Assembly (NCBI RefSeq): GCF_017874375.1
Contig: NZ_JAGGLK010000003.1
Coordinates: 186,001-250,000 of the forward strand
From: Methanohalophilus levihalophilus
GTDB lineage: Archaea > Halobacteriota > Methanosarcinia > Methanosarcinales > Methanosarcinaceae
Reading direction: 5' to 3'
Length of the DNA stretch: 64,000 nucleotides
Shown piece after piece: positions 1 to 8,597 of the stretch (position 1 is its first letter; each line of letters opens with the position of its first letter). The notes under the pieces are model-generated. The model did not search any database. It was not told the origin of the DNA and was given only the letters and a program-made list of their open reading frames with translations. A program made the translations under genes and the position numbers.

Positions 1-29
1 TTTGTCTGGTACTTGTTCTCAATTTTCAT
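1..29 (-). CDS. 5' end of a gene running off the left edge
   Basis: An ATG at 27-29 on the minus strand opens a frame that stays open to the window edge (MKIENKYQT). It is preceded by a strong GGAGGG ribosome binding site at 37-42 with a 7-nt spacer, and by a TATA box near 73-86. Only nine codons are visible, so no function can be given. The start is well supported by the promoter and ribosome site together. Confidence 0.6.
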
Positions 30-72
30 AGTTTTGCCCTCCACATGGCAGGCAGTAACCCTTTACCGACTT

Positions 73-88
73 AATATTATATAAAGAT
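73..88 (-). promoter_or_regulatory. TATA box, probably for the leftward gene at the window edge
   Basis: On the minus strand the sequence reads CTTTATATAATATT, a good archaeal TATA element, about 45-55 bases ahead of the leftward ATG at 29. The core is nearly symmetrical, so it could also serve rightward transcription toward the small gene at 238, but that would leave a leader of about 130 bases. Confidence 0.5.
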
Positions 89-237
89 TTGCATTATTTG
101 CTTCTGTTAAGCTAAGGAGTACGGAGAAAAGATAACTTTTCAACTAAATTTTGAAGTTTCAAGATTTGAAAAGAAAGTTATTTCTTGGTTTAACCAGATA
201 GAAAAATAAGTTACATCGTGAAATGTGAGGTAATAAA

Positions 238-411
238 ATGAATGAAGGGCTATCGAGTTCACTGCTAAAGTGCCACCACTCTCAAAACGGATGGTGTACT
301 TTTGATAGAATGACAGAAAGAGGTCATGTTTGCTTAACCGGAATGCAATGCGATGGCTATGACGATTCTTGCCCATTTAAAGAGACGCCAGAAGACATTA
401 AGATGAACTAA
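238..411 (+). CDS. small Cys-rich protein (57 aa)
   Basis: This is a 57-residue ORF opening with ATG at 238 behind GTGAGGT. It has five cysteines plus two histidines: KCHHSQNGWC near residues 11-20, GHVC at about 31 and MQCDGYDDSC at about 35-44. The spacing suggests a small zinc- or Fe-S-binding knuckle. I do not recognise the family. It ends in TAA 40 bases before the next gene and could be co-transcribed with it. The cysteine pattern and ribosome site argue that it is real. Confidence 0.55.
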   Translation: MNEGLSSSLLKCHHSQNGWCTFDRMTERGHVCLTGMQCDGYDDSCPFKETPEDIKMN

Positions 412-451
412 ACTCAATCTTCCAGATCTTCAAATTTGGCTAGGGTTAAAT

Positions 452-898
452 ATGGGGGAATTACAAGAAATACATGACAGTATTTTATTTCATGTAGGGC
501 TGTTTATCTCAGGTATTGTTGCGGGAATAGCTGTTTTTGGAATTGAAATGGAATTTTTCGTTGGAAGCATGATTATAGAAGCACTTTCCAACTCTCTTCC
601 AGCATCCGATACAACAAATTTAGCTATTTCTAATTATTACTCCATGATCTTTTTACTTACAATTGGAGGGATTATTCAAGGTATTTTGATTGGATTTTTG
701 GATAAAATTTCCTTTTCGTTTGGATATATTTGTGGCGTTTTATTTATGGTTACAATACTAGGAGGTGTATTGTGGAGTGTGGCACCTTCGGTTGTTATTG
801 GGATGGTAGTTGCTTTCATCGCTGTCTTAATCGGAATTTACTTAAGGATATTAATGAAAAATAAAACTGAACATAATTATGGAGATCATTACTGGTAA
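452..898 (+). CDS. hypothetical membrane protein, about four TM segments
   Basis: This is a 148-residue hydrophobic protein with predicted membrane segments near residues 14-33, 65-82, 88-108 and 112-132, and a short charged C-terminus ending in HYGDHYW. The ATG at 452 is followed by a hydrophilic MGELQEIHDS start. The ribosome site is weak. No family is recognised. It ends just before the CPBP protease gene, and its last codons overlap an upstream in-frame extension of that ORF, which is one reason the downstream start at 933 is preferred for the protease. Confidence 0.6.
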   Translation: MGELQEIHDSILFHVGLFISGIVAGIAVFGIEMEFFVGSMIIEALSNSLPASDTTNLAISNYYSMIFLLTIGGIIQGILIGFLDKISFSFGYICGVLFMVTILGGVLWSVAPSVVIGMVVAFIAVLIGIYLRILMKNKTEHNYGDHYW

Positions 899-932
899 TA
901 CGATTCCACTCAAAATCCAAAAGGAGAATACG

Positions 933-1733
933 ATGCAAACAGAACCAAACGCTGAAGGAATGACGGTAAAAACGCTCATTCCTTTCTTCTTGCTTTCCTT
1001 CGCCCTGACCTGGGGTCTCGCTGCTGTGCTGGTTTTCGTATCATTTAGCACTCCTGTATTTCTCCTTGCAGTGTATTCTCCCGGTATTGTCGGCATATTT
1101 CTGGTCTGGCGATATTACGGAACGCAAGGCTTGCGTAGCTTTTTCAGGCGACTAACCCTGTGGAGGATGCCCGGGGTTTGGTGGCTATTCTTAATCGTGG
1201 GCTTTCCGGCTATCATTTACCTTGGAGCCGCAATCAATGGTACCATCAGCGATCCGTTCCCCTTTTCCCCATGGTATCAGGTGCTTCCGGCGATAGCATT
1301 CTCCCTTTTCCTTCTGGGCACAAATGAGGAATTCGGATGGCGTGGAGTCGCCCTGCCCCTGTTGCAGCGCAAATACTCTCCCTTCTGGGCGGGCTTGATT
1401 CTGGGTGTCGTCTGGGCAGCCTGGCATATCCCTGCTTTCTTTATCAGCGGACTCCAATTTGAAAGCTGGTCAGTCTTGCCATACTTTGGCGGTGTGATTG
1501 TACTCTCCATAATCCTCACCCCCATTTTCAATAGCGCTAAAGGCAGCCTGTTAATAGCTTACCTGTTCCACTTTCAGGTAATGAATCCCATCTTTCCCGA
1601 TGCCCAACCCTGGGACAGCCTACTTCTCGCTCTCGCGGCAGTTGTCATCGTTGTCCTGAATCGGCGTACGATGTTCAAAAAAGGAACCGGAGTTACCGAT
1701 GTCCTGATGCCGGAACAAGAAAGCGGGGCTTAA
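933..1733 (+). CDS. CPBP-family (CAAX-like) intramembrane metalloprotease
   Basis: This is a polytopic membrane protein of 266 residues carrying the CPBP/Abi signature: motif 1 NEEFGWRG (EExxxR) near residue 130, motif 2 WAAWHIP near 160 (the His), and a third His-containing segment FHFQ near 210. In this family the Glu and His residues bind the catalytic metal. Substrates of archaeal members are unknown. The start at 933 is chosen for the AAGGAGA ribosome site at 921-927; an upstream in-frame ATG at 879 lies inside the previous gene. It ends with TAA. Confidence 0.85.
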   Translation: MQTEPNAEGMTVKTLIPFFLLSFALTWGLAAVLVFVSFSTPVFLLAVYSPGIVGIFLVWRYYGTQGLRSFFRRLTLWRMPGVWWLFLIVGFPAIIYLGAAINGTISDPFPFSPWYQVLPAIAFSLFLLGTNEEFGWRGVALPLLQRKYSPFWAGLILGVVWAAWHIPAFFISGLQFESWSVLPYFGGVIVLSIILTPIFNSAKGSLLIAYLFHFQVMNPIFPDAQPWDSLLLALAAVVIVVLNRRTMFKKGTGVTDVLMPEQESGA

Positions 1734-1792
1734 CCCTTCTTTCGAATCCTGCCATCATCAATTGTTAATACCAATAGATCCTCAGATCCATT

Positions 1793-2383
1793 ATGGAACA
1801 CGATCATCCCGAATCTGACGACTCCTTTGATGACACTTACAGGGAAAACACCGAGATGTTCGGTCACCCGTATCAGGAATTGCAGGATTACTTTTCTTCC
1901 AACCCTGTAAAAGGAACTCTCTTAGATCTGGGATGTGGTCAGGGTCGGGATTCCCTGTTCCTTGCATCACTGGGCTACGATGTCACAGCGGTTGATATTT
2001 CTCAGGTTGGCGTTGATCAAATGATGGATGCTGCTGAGAAAAAAGGACTCAAAATAAAGGGCATTGCAGGCGATGTCCTGAGTCTAGAGCTGGAGCAGAG
2101 ATTTGATGTTATCCTGTTTGATATGATTCTTCACTCCTTTGACAAACCTCAACAGCAGGAGTTACTCAGGAAATACGCTGGCTATTTGAAAGAAAACGGT
2201 GTAATGGTTATTGTTTTCCCTGATGATATGGAAGCAGGGTATTTTGAAAGTGTGCTAAACTCCATAGGTTACAAATGGAATTTGCTGGAAGAAATTACGA
2301 TTAACGATGTGCCTAAAATTGAAGGCGAAGAGGCCGATTTTACATTTGAGATGATTGTTTTCCAGCCAATTCCCTGCGATTGA
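1793..2383 (+). CDS. class I SAM-dependent methyltransferase
   Basis: A 196-residue Rossmann methyltransferase. Motif I is LLDLGCGQGRDS at about residues 42-53, which binds the SAM amino acid moiety; motif II is VTAVDIS near 62-68; an acidic post-motif RFDVILFDM lies near 103. The layout is like TehB/UbiE small-molecule methyltransferases, and the substrate cannot be told from sequence. It lies 60 bases downstream of the protease gene and 90 bases before hdrC, all on the same strand, so it may belong to a loose operon. Confidence 0.8.
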   Translation: MEHDHPESDDSFDDTYRENTEMFGHPYQELQDYFSSNPVKGTLLDLGCGQGRDSLFLASLGYDVTAVDISQVGVDQMMDAAEKKGLKIKGIAGDVLSLELEQRFDVILFDMILHSFDKPQQQELLRKYAGYLKENGVMVIVFPDDMEAGYFESVLNSIGYKWNLLEEITINDVPKIEGEEADFTFEMIVFQPIPCD

Positions 2384-2472
2384 TTACTCGAATCGGGGCT
2401 ATCGTGATATCCGAAAAAGCGGAAAACCCATGTTTTATTACCGATAAACCCGCTACTGTATGTGGTGAATAG

Positions 2473-2955
2473 ATGCCGGAAGGTACAGCTTCTCTTGAAT
2501 CTGCAATTGGGGATTTCGACATCCTGAAATGTATGCAATGTGGAACTTGCAGCGGTAGCTGTCCTTCGGGGCGACACACAGTGCTGAACATCAGGAGACT
2601 TGTACGCAGGGCTGCACGTGACCCAGAGGTCATGGGAGATGAAACTCTCTGGATGTGCACCACATGCTACAATTGTCAGGAGCGCTGCCCCCGTGCAATC
2701 AGGATTGTTGACGCAGTGCTCAGGATTCGGGAAATTGCTGTTCATCAGGGCATCATTCTTGATACTCATCGTAAAGTCGCAGGTCTTCTTCTTGAAACCG
2801 GTCATGCTGTCCCAATTGATGATGATAATATTGAAAAACGTAAACAACTGGGACTTTCAGAACTGCCTTCCACGGTACACAGCGAACCGGAATCTCTGGA
2901 TGAAGTCAAAGAATTGCTTAAAAGCTGTGATTTCGAGGAAATTGTGGGGGAATAA
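2473..2955 (+). CDS. hdrC: heterodisulfide reductase subunit C (HdrC)
   Basis: This 160-residue iron-sulfur protein has two [4Fe-4S] motifs: CMQCGTCSGSCP near residues 16-27 and CTTCYNCQERCP near 60-71. HdrC passes electrons between HdrA and HdrB in cytosolic heterodisulfide reductase, which reduces CoM-S-S-CoB. It is followed four bases later by hdrB, so the two are translationally linked. No hdrA is visible in the window. From memory, the hdrC2B2 pair of Methanosarcina acetivorans is also separate from hdrA2, so this could be that paralogue. Confidence 0.88.
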   Translation: MPEGTASLESAIGDFDILKCMQCGTCSGSCPSGRHTVLNIRRLVRRAARDPEVMGDETLWMCTTCYNCQERCPRAIRIVDAVLRIREIAVHQGIILDTHRKVAGLLLETGHAVPIDDDNIEKRKQLGLSELPSTVHSEPESLDEVKELLKSCDFEEIVGE

Positions 2956-2958
2956 AGA

Positions 2959-3852
2959 ATGTCCGATAAAGTTTCATTGTTCCTTGGTTGCCTGATTCCC
3001 AACCGCTATCCCGGGATTGAAAAGGCTACTCAACTTTGTTTTGAAAAGCTGGATATTGATTGCGCGGACCTTGTGGGCGCTTCCTGCTGTCCCGCACCGG
3101 GTGTTTTTCGTTCATTTGACGAACCCGCATGGCTTGCAATTACTTCCCGCAACATCGTCCTTTCCGAGGAAATGGAAAGGGATGTCTTGACTCTCTGCAA
3201 CGGCTGCTATGGTTCGCTGGCAGAGGCCAACAACAAACTCAAGGAAAGTTCAAAGCTCAAGGAAATGACAAATGAGCACCTTTCAAAAATCGGAAAGGAA
3301 TACAAAGGCAGCATTGATGTTAGGCACATAACCGAATTCCTGTTCAGGGAAATCGGCGTTGAAACAATCAAGCTCAATGTAACAAATCCCCTTGGTTTGA
3401 AAGTCGCTGTTCACTATGGATGTCATCTTCTCAAACCATCCAGGGGTCGGGAATTTGAGAGCATAGAAAGGCCAACTTTCTTTGATGCAATCGTTGAGGC
3501 AACAGGCTGTGAAAGTGTTGATTATCCCGACAAGATGGAATGCTGTGGAGCTGGTGGAGGTGTTCGATCAGGTTTGTCCGAAAGTGCACTTTCCATTACA
3601 AATCACAAGCTTTCCCGGATAAAAGAAGCAGATGTGGATTGCATCATAAACGCCTGCCCGTTCTGTCATTTGCAGTTTGATGACGGGCAGAGGGAGATCA
3701 AAGAGAAAGGCGGAAACGATTACGGAATCCCTGTGCTTCATTTCACGCAATTGCTGGCTCTTGCTTTCGGGCACTCTCCTGAGGATGTTGGTCTGCAATT
3801 CAATGCAACTGATTGCAGTTCACTTCAGAAAAAGCTCCCTAGCGAAGACTAA
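2959..3852 (+). CDS. hdrB: heterodisulfide reductase subunit B (HdrB)
   Basis: This 297-residue protein has the two cysteine-rich CCG domains typical of HdrB: the first around ASCCPAPG (about residue 50) with LCNGC (about 80), the second around HYGCH (about 155), MECCGAGGG (about 195) and NACPFCH (about 220). In the family these hold the noncubane [4Fe-4S] clusters where CoM-S-S-CoB is cleaved. The ATG lies four bases after hdrC stops, with GGGGGAA as the ribosome site. The length matches the family. Confidence 0.9.
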   Translation: MSDKVSLFLGCLIPNRYPGIEKATQLCFEKLDIDCADLVGASCCPAPGVFRSFDEPAWLAITSRNIVLSEEMERDVLTLCNGCYGSLAEANNKLKESSKLKEMTNEHLSKIGKEYKGSIDVRHITEFLFREIGVETIKLNVTNPLGLKVAVHYGCHLLKPSRGREFESIERPTFFDAIVEATGCESVDYPDKMECCGAGGGVRSGLSESALSITNHKLSRIKEADVDCIINACPFCHLQFDDGQREIKEKGGNDYGIPVLHFTQLLALAFGHSPEDVGLQFNATDCSSLQKKLPSED

Positions 3853-3909
3853 TTTTGCAACCTGCAAGATTGCGCACAATATTTCTGTCAGTAACTAGTA
3901 TTCTTCTGT

Positions 3910-4536
3910 ATGGAAGCACCTACTATTTTTGCAAAACTCAAGCAAAACTACACTCCGCAATTCTTTCTGGACAGGCATGATCCATTTTATGTCCTGATTT
4001 CCACGGTGCTTTCACAGCGCACCCGTGATGAAGTCACTCAAGTAGCTACTCGCCGTCTCTTTAAACACTATGATACGCCGGAAGACTTCGCTGCAGCAGA
4101 TGCAGAAGCCATCGAGAATCTAATCAAGGATGTTGGTTTTTACAGGATGAAAGCACCCCGGGTTATACAGATAGCTTCAATTTTGCTGGAAAAGTATGGT
4201 GGTGAAGTTCCCGAAGATATGGATTTACTTCTTGAGCTTCCGGGAGTTGGGAGAAAAACGGCAAACTGTGTTCTGGCTTACGCTTTTTCCAAAGATGTTA
4301 TTGCGGTGGATACGCATGTGCACCGGATATCCAATCGTCTTGGTATTGTTGATACTTCCAATCCTGATCAGACTGAAATTGCACTTCAGGCTGTTCTTCC
4401 CGAGGATATGTGGAGGGACGTCAACGAGTTGCTTGTGAGTTTCGGGAAAGAAATTTGCAGACCTATTTCCCCGAAATGCGGTGTATGTCCCATTGAGGAT
4501 ATGTGCGCAAAGCTCTACCTGAAGAAATCAGATTGA
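3910..4536 (+). CDS. nth: endonuclease III (DNA glycosylase/AP lyase)
   Basis: This 208-residue base-excision repair enzyme removes oxidised pyrimidines. It has the helix-hairpin-helix LPGVGRKTANCVL near residues 110-122 with the catalytic Lys, the GPD-type aspartate in AVDTHVHRI near 137-145, and a C-terminal [4Fe-4S] loop with spacing C-x6-C-x2-C-x5-C (residues about 185-202). The gene converges with the mtr operon, whose T-rich end fills the 43-base gap. Confidence 0.92.
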   Translation: MEAPTIFAKLKQNYTPQFFLDRHDPFYVLISTVLSQRTRDEVTQVATRRLFKHYDTPEDFAAADAEAIENLIKDVGFYRMKAPRVIQIASILLEKYGGEVPEDMDLLLELPGVGRKTANCVLAYAFSKDVIAVDTHVHRISNRLGIVDTSNPDQTEIALQAVLPEDMWRDVNELLVSFGKEICRPISPKCGVCPIEDMCAKLYLKKSD

Positions 4537-4538
4537 GT

Positions 4539-4566
4539 TAAAAAAAGAAAAAAAGAAAGAAAAAGT
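4539..4566 (-). terminator. T-rich terminator of the mtr operon
   Basis: Directly after the mtrH stop codon (4580-4582) the minus strand carries several runs of T broken by single C residues. This is the oligo-T style of archaeal intrinsic termination. On the plus strand it is A-rich, so it does not serve nth. Confidence 0.6.
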
Positions 4567-4579
4567 GAACGTAGCCGGA

Positions 4580-5536
4580 TTATACCAGCTGGTTCACAGG
4601 GTGGTTCTCGTCCATGATTTCCAGACCGAGTTCTTTTGCAGTTTCGGCGAGGATAATGTCTACCATTGCGGTAGCAGGATAGACGAGAGGTGTGTTCTCA
4701 ATAGGACCAAAGAGCTGGAAGTTGGAACCGAGTGTCTGTGGGACAAGGTTTGTTCCAATGTCAGCAGGCATGTAAACTGCCTTACGCTGCTCTTTTGTCT
4801 CGAACTGTTTCTTGTAATCTTTCATCCAGTCCCATGCAGATGCAAGGTTGTGGTATCCACCGCCTACTGGAAGACCAAGGTGACCTTTGACAGCGATAAC
4901 TGCTCTCATTGATGCACCGGATCCTGCTCCGAGTGGTGTTGCCGCAACATCGATAAGTGGTTTTGTGATTCCACATTCCTTTGCGATGTCAAGCATACCT
5001 TTGCTGTGTCCTGCTCCACCAACTTCGAGAATCTCGAGTTTACCGTTGACGGTTGGATCGACAGCGTTGAAAGCGAGTACGATTGAAGCGTTGATGTCGC
5101 TTCTCTTTACTGCTTCAATTTCATCATCGTGGATACTTGCGTTGATAGAGTTGTAGATGGCACGTTCTGCCACACCAATCTCTGTAACGTAGTCTGCTGC
5201 TGCAGCACGTACTTCTCCAGCGGATGAGTCAATGAGGAAAGGAGTCTTGTCATCATATTCAATGAACCAATCGATGTAGTTCTTGATGGCTTCCGGTGTT
5301 TCACCCACAATCTGGTTGACACATGGGTTTCCGGTGATATCCCTCATCTCGATCATGCTGTCCCAGAGTTTCTCTGCAGCTTCTTTGTCAAATGTTCCTT
5401 TGTCTTCATCAGTCACAATATTGTGCCTGTTGTAGAACATGGAACCGACAAGTATAGTGGGGTACTGGCCAGGCTGGCCGCCGAACTTAATCCCACCAAT
5501 GTCGAAAACTTCCTGTTTCTTATCAAATTTGAACAT
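4580..5536 (-). CDS. mtrH: tetrahydromethanopterin S-methyltransferase subunit H
   Basis: MtrH, 318 residues and soluble, is the subunit of the Mtr complex that transfers the methyl group from methyl-tetrahydrosarcinapterin to the corrinoid on MtrA. It has a TIM-barrel-like fold with no membrane segments; the start MFKFDKKQEVFDIGGIKFGG and the length fit the family. It is the last gene of the operon, 12 bases after mtrG, and is followed by the T-rich terminator. It ends in TAA. Confidence 0.95.
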   Translation of the reverse strand: MFKFDKKQEVFDIGGIKFGGQPGQYPTILVGSMFYNRHNIVTDEDKGTFDKEAAEKLWDSMIEMRDITGNPCVNQIVGETPEAIKNYIDWFIEYDDKTPFLIDSSAGEVRAAAADYVTEIGVAERAIYNSINASIHDDEIEAVKRSDINASIVLAFNAVDPTVNGKLEILEVGGAGHSKGMLDIAKECGITKPLIDVAATPLGAGSGASMRAVIAVKGHLGLPVGGGYHNLASAWDWMKDYKKQFETKEQRKAVYMPADIGTNLVPQTLGSNFQLFGPIENTPLVYPATAMVDIILAETAKELGLEIMDENHPVNQLV

Positions 5537-5548
5537 ATTATTTCCCTC

Positions 5549-5776
5549 TCAGAAGAGTACTGGTGATATTGAAATGTAGAGCAAGAACATGATGATACCT
5601 GCTACGGCTCCGTAGAGGATACCAATGTCTCTTCCTACTTTCTTTCCCATTCTTTGTGCGATTTCACTGTTTACAAATTCGACTTTCTCGTCGATTTCGT
5701 TCAGTCGTTTGAGGACCTCATTAAAGTCATCAGTGTCCACTACAACTGCCGGGATATTTTCTTGTGCACTACTCAT
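5549..5776 (-). CDS. mtrG: tetrahydromethanopterin S-methyltransferase subunit G
   Basis: MtrG, 75 residues. A soluble N-terminal helix of heptad character (near residues 12-45, FNEVLKRLNEIDEKVEFVN) is followed by one C-terminal membrane segment (about 52-72). It is a small structural subunit of the membrane Mtr complex. It starts one base after mtrF ends and so is tightly coupled. Confidence 0.9.
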   Translation of the reverse strand: MSSAQENIPAVVVDTDDFNEVLKRLNEIDEKVEFVNSEIAQRMGKKVGRDIGILYGAVAGIIMFLLYISISPVLF

Positions 5777-5777
5777 A

Positions 5778-6005
5778 TCACATCACCCCCCATACAAGGA
5801 GAGGGAGTACCAGTACCATTAATATGGCAAAGATAAAACCAGCAGCAAATCCGATAACTCCTGTTGCGGAGACACCGGAATCAAGTTTCTGGTTCCTTGC
5901 GATAAGCTGTGCCCTGTAGCGAATGCTGTCAATTTTGGCATCAATGGCTCCCATTGAAGGTTCAATAACCATTGGCACGCCTTGTCCGGATTCTTCTTCT
6001 GCCAT
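5778..6005 (-). CDS. mtrF: tetrahydromethanopterin S-methyltransferase subunit F
   Basis: MtrF, 75 residues, with a cytoplasmic N-terminal part ([20 protein letters not shown] at about 21-40) and a single C-terminal membrane helix (about 48-72). The N-terminal part resembles the matching part of MtrA, as is usual for MtrF. It lies five bases after mtrA. Confidence 0.9.
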   Translation of the reverse strand: MAEEESGQGVPMVIEPSMGAIDAKIDSIRYRAQLIARNQKLDSGVSATGVIGFAAGFIFAILMVLVLPLLVWGVM

Positions 6006-6010
6006 TTTAC

Positions 6011-6733
6011 TTACCTCCCGAACAATATAAGTCCCAGAAGTGAAAGGGTAATCACAAGTCCTACCATCACTCCTTCGATCTTACCCGCGTGGATACCTGC
6101 GTGGAATTTGTTCAGGTTTCCAATATTGACCATTTCCCTCTCGATGTCAAGAATCCTGTTCCTGATAGTTGCGAGTTCGGATGCCATTGGTTTGAGACCG
6201 CCAGCTTCTACTTCTTCCTCGCCTTCTTCACCTACTTCAAGAACCATGGCATCGGCGTCAAAAGCACCGGGATCTTTGGCAGCTGCTTCTTTAATCTTAG
6301 CAGTAATCTGCCCCATGTCTTCAGTACCGATGAGGTCAATGCACTCGATCTGTTCCTGGTATCGCTTTACAGCATCATCTGTAAGGTTTTCCACATAAGG
6401 AATAGCACCACTTGCGCCTACAATACGGTTTTCACTGATACCGTTCTTGTGAAGCATAAGGAATGCTTCTCCGGTAATGTGGCCCTTTACTTCTGAACCT
6501 GTTACTAACAGGAATCTGATATTCGGGTTTGAAATGATGTGGGCTACTACCTTCTCGAGACCGAGGTTTTCTGTTTTACAGGGACCTGTAATACATGCTC
6601 CGGCATCAAGCTGGGGTGTTCCGTCAAGGTGTGATCCAAGTGTAATAACTGCAACACAGTTTTCTGGATTTCCTACTTCATATTCACCTTTCAGGATTGG
6701 CCATCCTTCTGCAGGCTCTCTTTTGTCAACCAT
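6011..6733 (-). CDS. mtrA: tetrahydromethanopterin S-methyltransferase subunit A, corrinoid protein
   Basis: MtrA, 240 residues, binds the 5-hydroxybenzimidazolyl-cobamide that carries the methyl group. The corrinoid domain occupies about residues 1-170, with ITLGSHLD near 30, [13 protein letters not shown] near 46-58 and the His-containing GHITGEAF near 83-90, which fits the His ligand region known in this family. A single C-terminal membrane helix (about 215-237) anchors it. Methyl transfer from MtrA to coenzyme M drives Na+ export. Confidence 0.94.
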   Translation of the reverse strand: MVDKREPAEGWPILKGEYEVGNPENCVAVITLGSHLDGTPQLDAGACITGPCKTENLGLEKVVAHIISNPNIRFLLVTGSEVKGHITGEAFLMLHKNGISENRIVGASGAIPYVENLTDDAVKRYQEQIECIDLIGTEDMGQITAKIKEAAAKDPGAFDADAMVLEVGEEGEEEVEAGGLKPMASELATIRNRILDIEREMVNIGNLNKFHAGIHAGKIEGVMVGLVITLSLLGLILFGR

Positions 6734-6737
6734 AATA

Positions 6738-7064
6738 TCACAATCCTATTGAAATCAGGCTCATCATGTAGAGAACCAATGCCATTATTCCGGCAACCAC
6801 AAGCCCGGCAATTATTCCGTAGAATGAATTTCCGTAGATACCTGCTTTGTATGAAGAGCTCTCCCTTCCATCGAAAGAGTTAAGCAGTACCCTGTCAGGG
6901 GCAAGTGAGTTTACCAAATCATCGGCAATTTTGTCTAATTCATCGATTCTTTCCATCACCGGGTCCATGGAATAGCTGATAACATCTTCGCGCTCTTCAG
7001 CTACAAGTCCGCCAATAGGATCCATGACCAGATGTGTTTCAGGGGCAACATGTACCATACTCAT
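6738..7064 (-). CDS. mtrB: tetrahydromethanopterin S-methyltransferase subunit B
   Basis: MtrB, 108 residues, has a hydrophilic N-terminal region and one C-terminal membrane segment (about 78-103). The start codon overlaps the mtrC stop (ATGA), indicating coupled translation. The ATG two codons downstream (residue 3) is an alternative start. It is a small subunit of the Mtr complex. Confidence 0.9.
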   Translation of the reverse strand: MSMVHVAPETHLVMDPIGGLVAEEREDVISYSMDPVMERIDELDKIADDLVNSLAPDRVLLNSFDGRESSSYKAGIYGNSFYGIIAGLVVAGIMALVLYMMSLISIGL

Positions 7065-7876
7065 TCTGATCCCTCCTCATCGGCAGGCAAGAGGCCGACT
7101 CCAGTGACTTCGTATGCGTCCCTGTCGACATATTTCCTGTACTGCTCGAATGCAATGTACCAGATGAACAGTCCAATCAGGATGGTAGGTGTTGCTGCTG
7201 CACCATCAGTTGTGGTAGCTACAATACCTGCTATTATCATTGCGATAGCTCCCTTTTCAACTCCTGTCATAAGGGTCCTGTCCTGTTTTTCATCAGGTCC
7301 GAGGTTTGCGTTGAATGGGTGCAGGATAGCAAGACCGCCAGCAATGAAAATCACTGCTATGTATCCGGTTGCAACAACATTGTTAAGGACTGCGTCAAAC
7401 AGGAAAGTCCCTGTCATGGCTGCGCTGAGTCCGAGAATTGCAAGACATCCTGCGCTGGCAATCTCTGTCATGGACTGTTCCATGATTGGGATTCCCATTC
7501 CGATCACACGGTTTGCGAGTGCTCCGATTACAAGGCCGATGATTGCTGCACTTAACAGGGCTATTACAGGGCCGGCAATGCCGCCGACTGCAAGGCCAAA
7601 CATGCTGGCTACGACACCCATACCAAGTGCTAGCATACCAATGGATGGTACTCCGGTACCAAGACCGTAACTGGCTACACGTCTTACTGCTGCTCCACCC
7701 CATACGATTGCGCAGATTGCAGCAAGTCCTCCTACGAAGGAGAATGCAGTGCTGACATATGCTACAAGATAATGGGATAGGTAAACACCCACTAATCCGG
7801 CGATTACGCCGAATGCAATAAGTTTATTCTGGGGAATTGCCTCTGCGGCTCCTCCTCCACTTCCGCCTGCAGACAT
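7061..7876 (-). CDS. mtrC: tetrahydromethanopterin S-methyltransferase subunit C
   Basis: MtrC, 271 residues, is a polytopic membrane protein with about seven or eight hydrophobic segments rich in Gly and Ala (for example [19 protein letters not shown] near 140). With MtrD and MtrE it forms the membrane part linked to Na+ translocation. It begins one base after mtrD stops. The long antisense ORF at 7032-7670 is a shadow of its Gly/Ala-rich codons. Confidence 0.94.
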   Translation of the reverse strand: MSAGGSGGGAAEAIPQNKLIAFGVIAGLVGVYLSHYLVAYVSTAFSFVGGLAAICAIVWGGAAVRRVASYGLGTGVPSIGMLALGMGVVASMFGLAVGGIAGPVIALLSAAIIGLVIGALANRVIGMGIPIMEQSMTEIASAGCLAILGLSAAMTGTFLFDAVLNNVVATGYIAVIFIAGGLAILHPFNANLGPDEKQDRTLMTGVEKGAIAMIIAGIVATTTDGAAATPTILIGLFIWYIAFEQYRKYVDRDAYEVTGVGLLPADEEGSE

Positions 7877-7877
7877 C

Positions 7878-8597
7878 TTATAGTCCTCCTATGGCGAGTA
7901 CACCAACAATTGAGCACATGAATGTGACAATAAGTGATGCGATTACGGCCTTTGGCCATCTCTTGAATTTAGGATCGTGGAAACCTTCAATGGTACCACC
8001 AATGTTATAGGATGGAATTACCGCGTTCACGAAGAAGATACCTACTGCAAAGATACTTGCCAGGCCAATCAGGTTAGTTGCTGAAAGGCCGGTGGTGACG
8101 TTAACAAGAGAATAGTAAATCATTGCACCGCCAAGACCTCCGAGGCCTCCACCGATCACACCGCTTACGAAAGAAACGGTTGGTATTCCATGTCCTTCTG
8201 TTCCTTGTGATACGTAAATGTCCTGCCTGTACTTGGTTATTGGGTCATAGTCGACTTTTGCAGAGGCAGGGGGTACTCCTACGCCATAAACGTATACCCA
8301 GGCACCTACAATCATTGTAACAGAAATCATGATCATTGCTCCCACTGCACCAGATGCAAGGATGAGTGGAAGGCTGTCAGTTGCATTGAGCATTGCACCG
8401 GCTGTAACCAATCCGGTCAAACCTGCTCCGGCAGCGAGCTGCACGGTTCCGGTTCCGATACCAGTTGCCTGTGCCATAGCTGCAGGTGCACCGCCTACAG
8501 GCACGAAGTGAACACTCCATGAAATCAGTACGCCACCAAGAGTAATCAAGGCGACAAACATGATGTTGTCAATAAGAATTCCGGCTATGTCGATCAT
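7878..8597 (-). CDS. mtrD: tetrahydromethanopterin S-methyltransferase subunit D
   Basis: MtrD, 239 residues, is an integral membrane subunit with about six hydrophobic segments and the family start MIDIAGILIDNIMFVALITLGGVL (first 20 residues diagnostic). Its ATG overlaps the mtrE stop codon (ATGA). It is part of the presumed Na+ pathway. Confidence 0.94.
   Translation of the reverse strand: MIDIAGILIDNIMFVALITLGGVLISWSVHFVPVGGAPAAMAQATGIGTGTVQLAAGAGLTGLVTAGAMLNATDSLPLILASGAVGAMIMISVTMIVGAWVYVYGVGVPPASAKVDYDPITKYRQDIYVSQGTEGHGIPTVSFVSGVIGGGLGGLGGAMIYYSLVNVTTGLSATNLIGLASIFAVGIFFVNAVIPSYNIGGTIEGFHDPKFKRWPKAVIASLIVTFMCSIVGVLAIGGL

Noticed and set aside
2269-2847. 192-codon minus-strand ORF across the methyltransferase-hdrC junction
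   Set aside because: It is antisense to two clear genes and its translation looks like a frame shadow.
7032-7670. 212-codon antisense ORF opposite mtrC
   Set aside because: It mirrors Gly/Ala-rich codons of mtrC, has Pro/Ile/Ala-rich low-complexity composition, no ribosome site and no family match.
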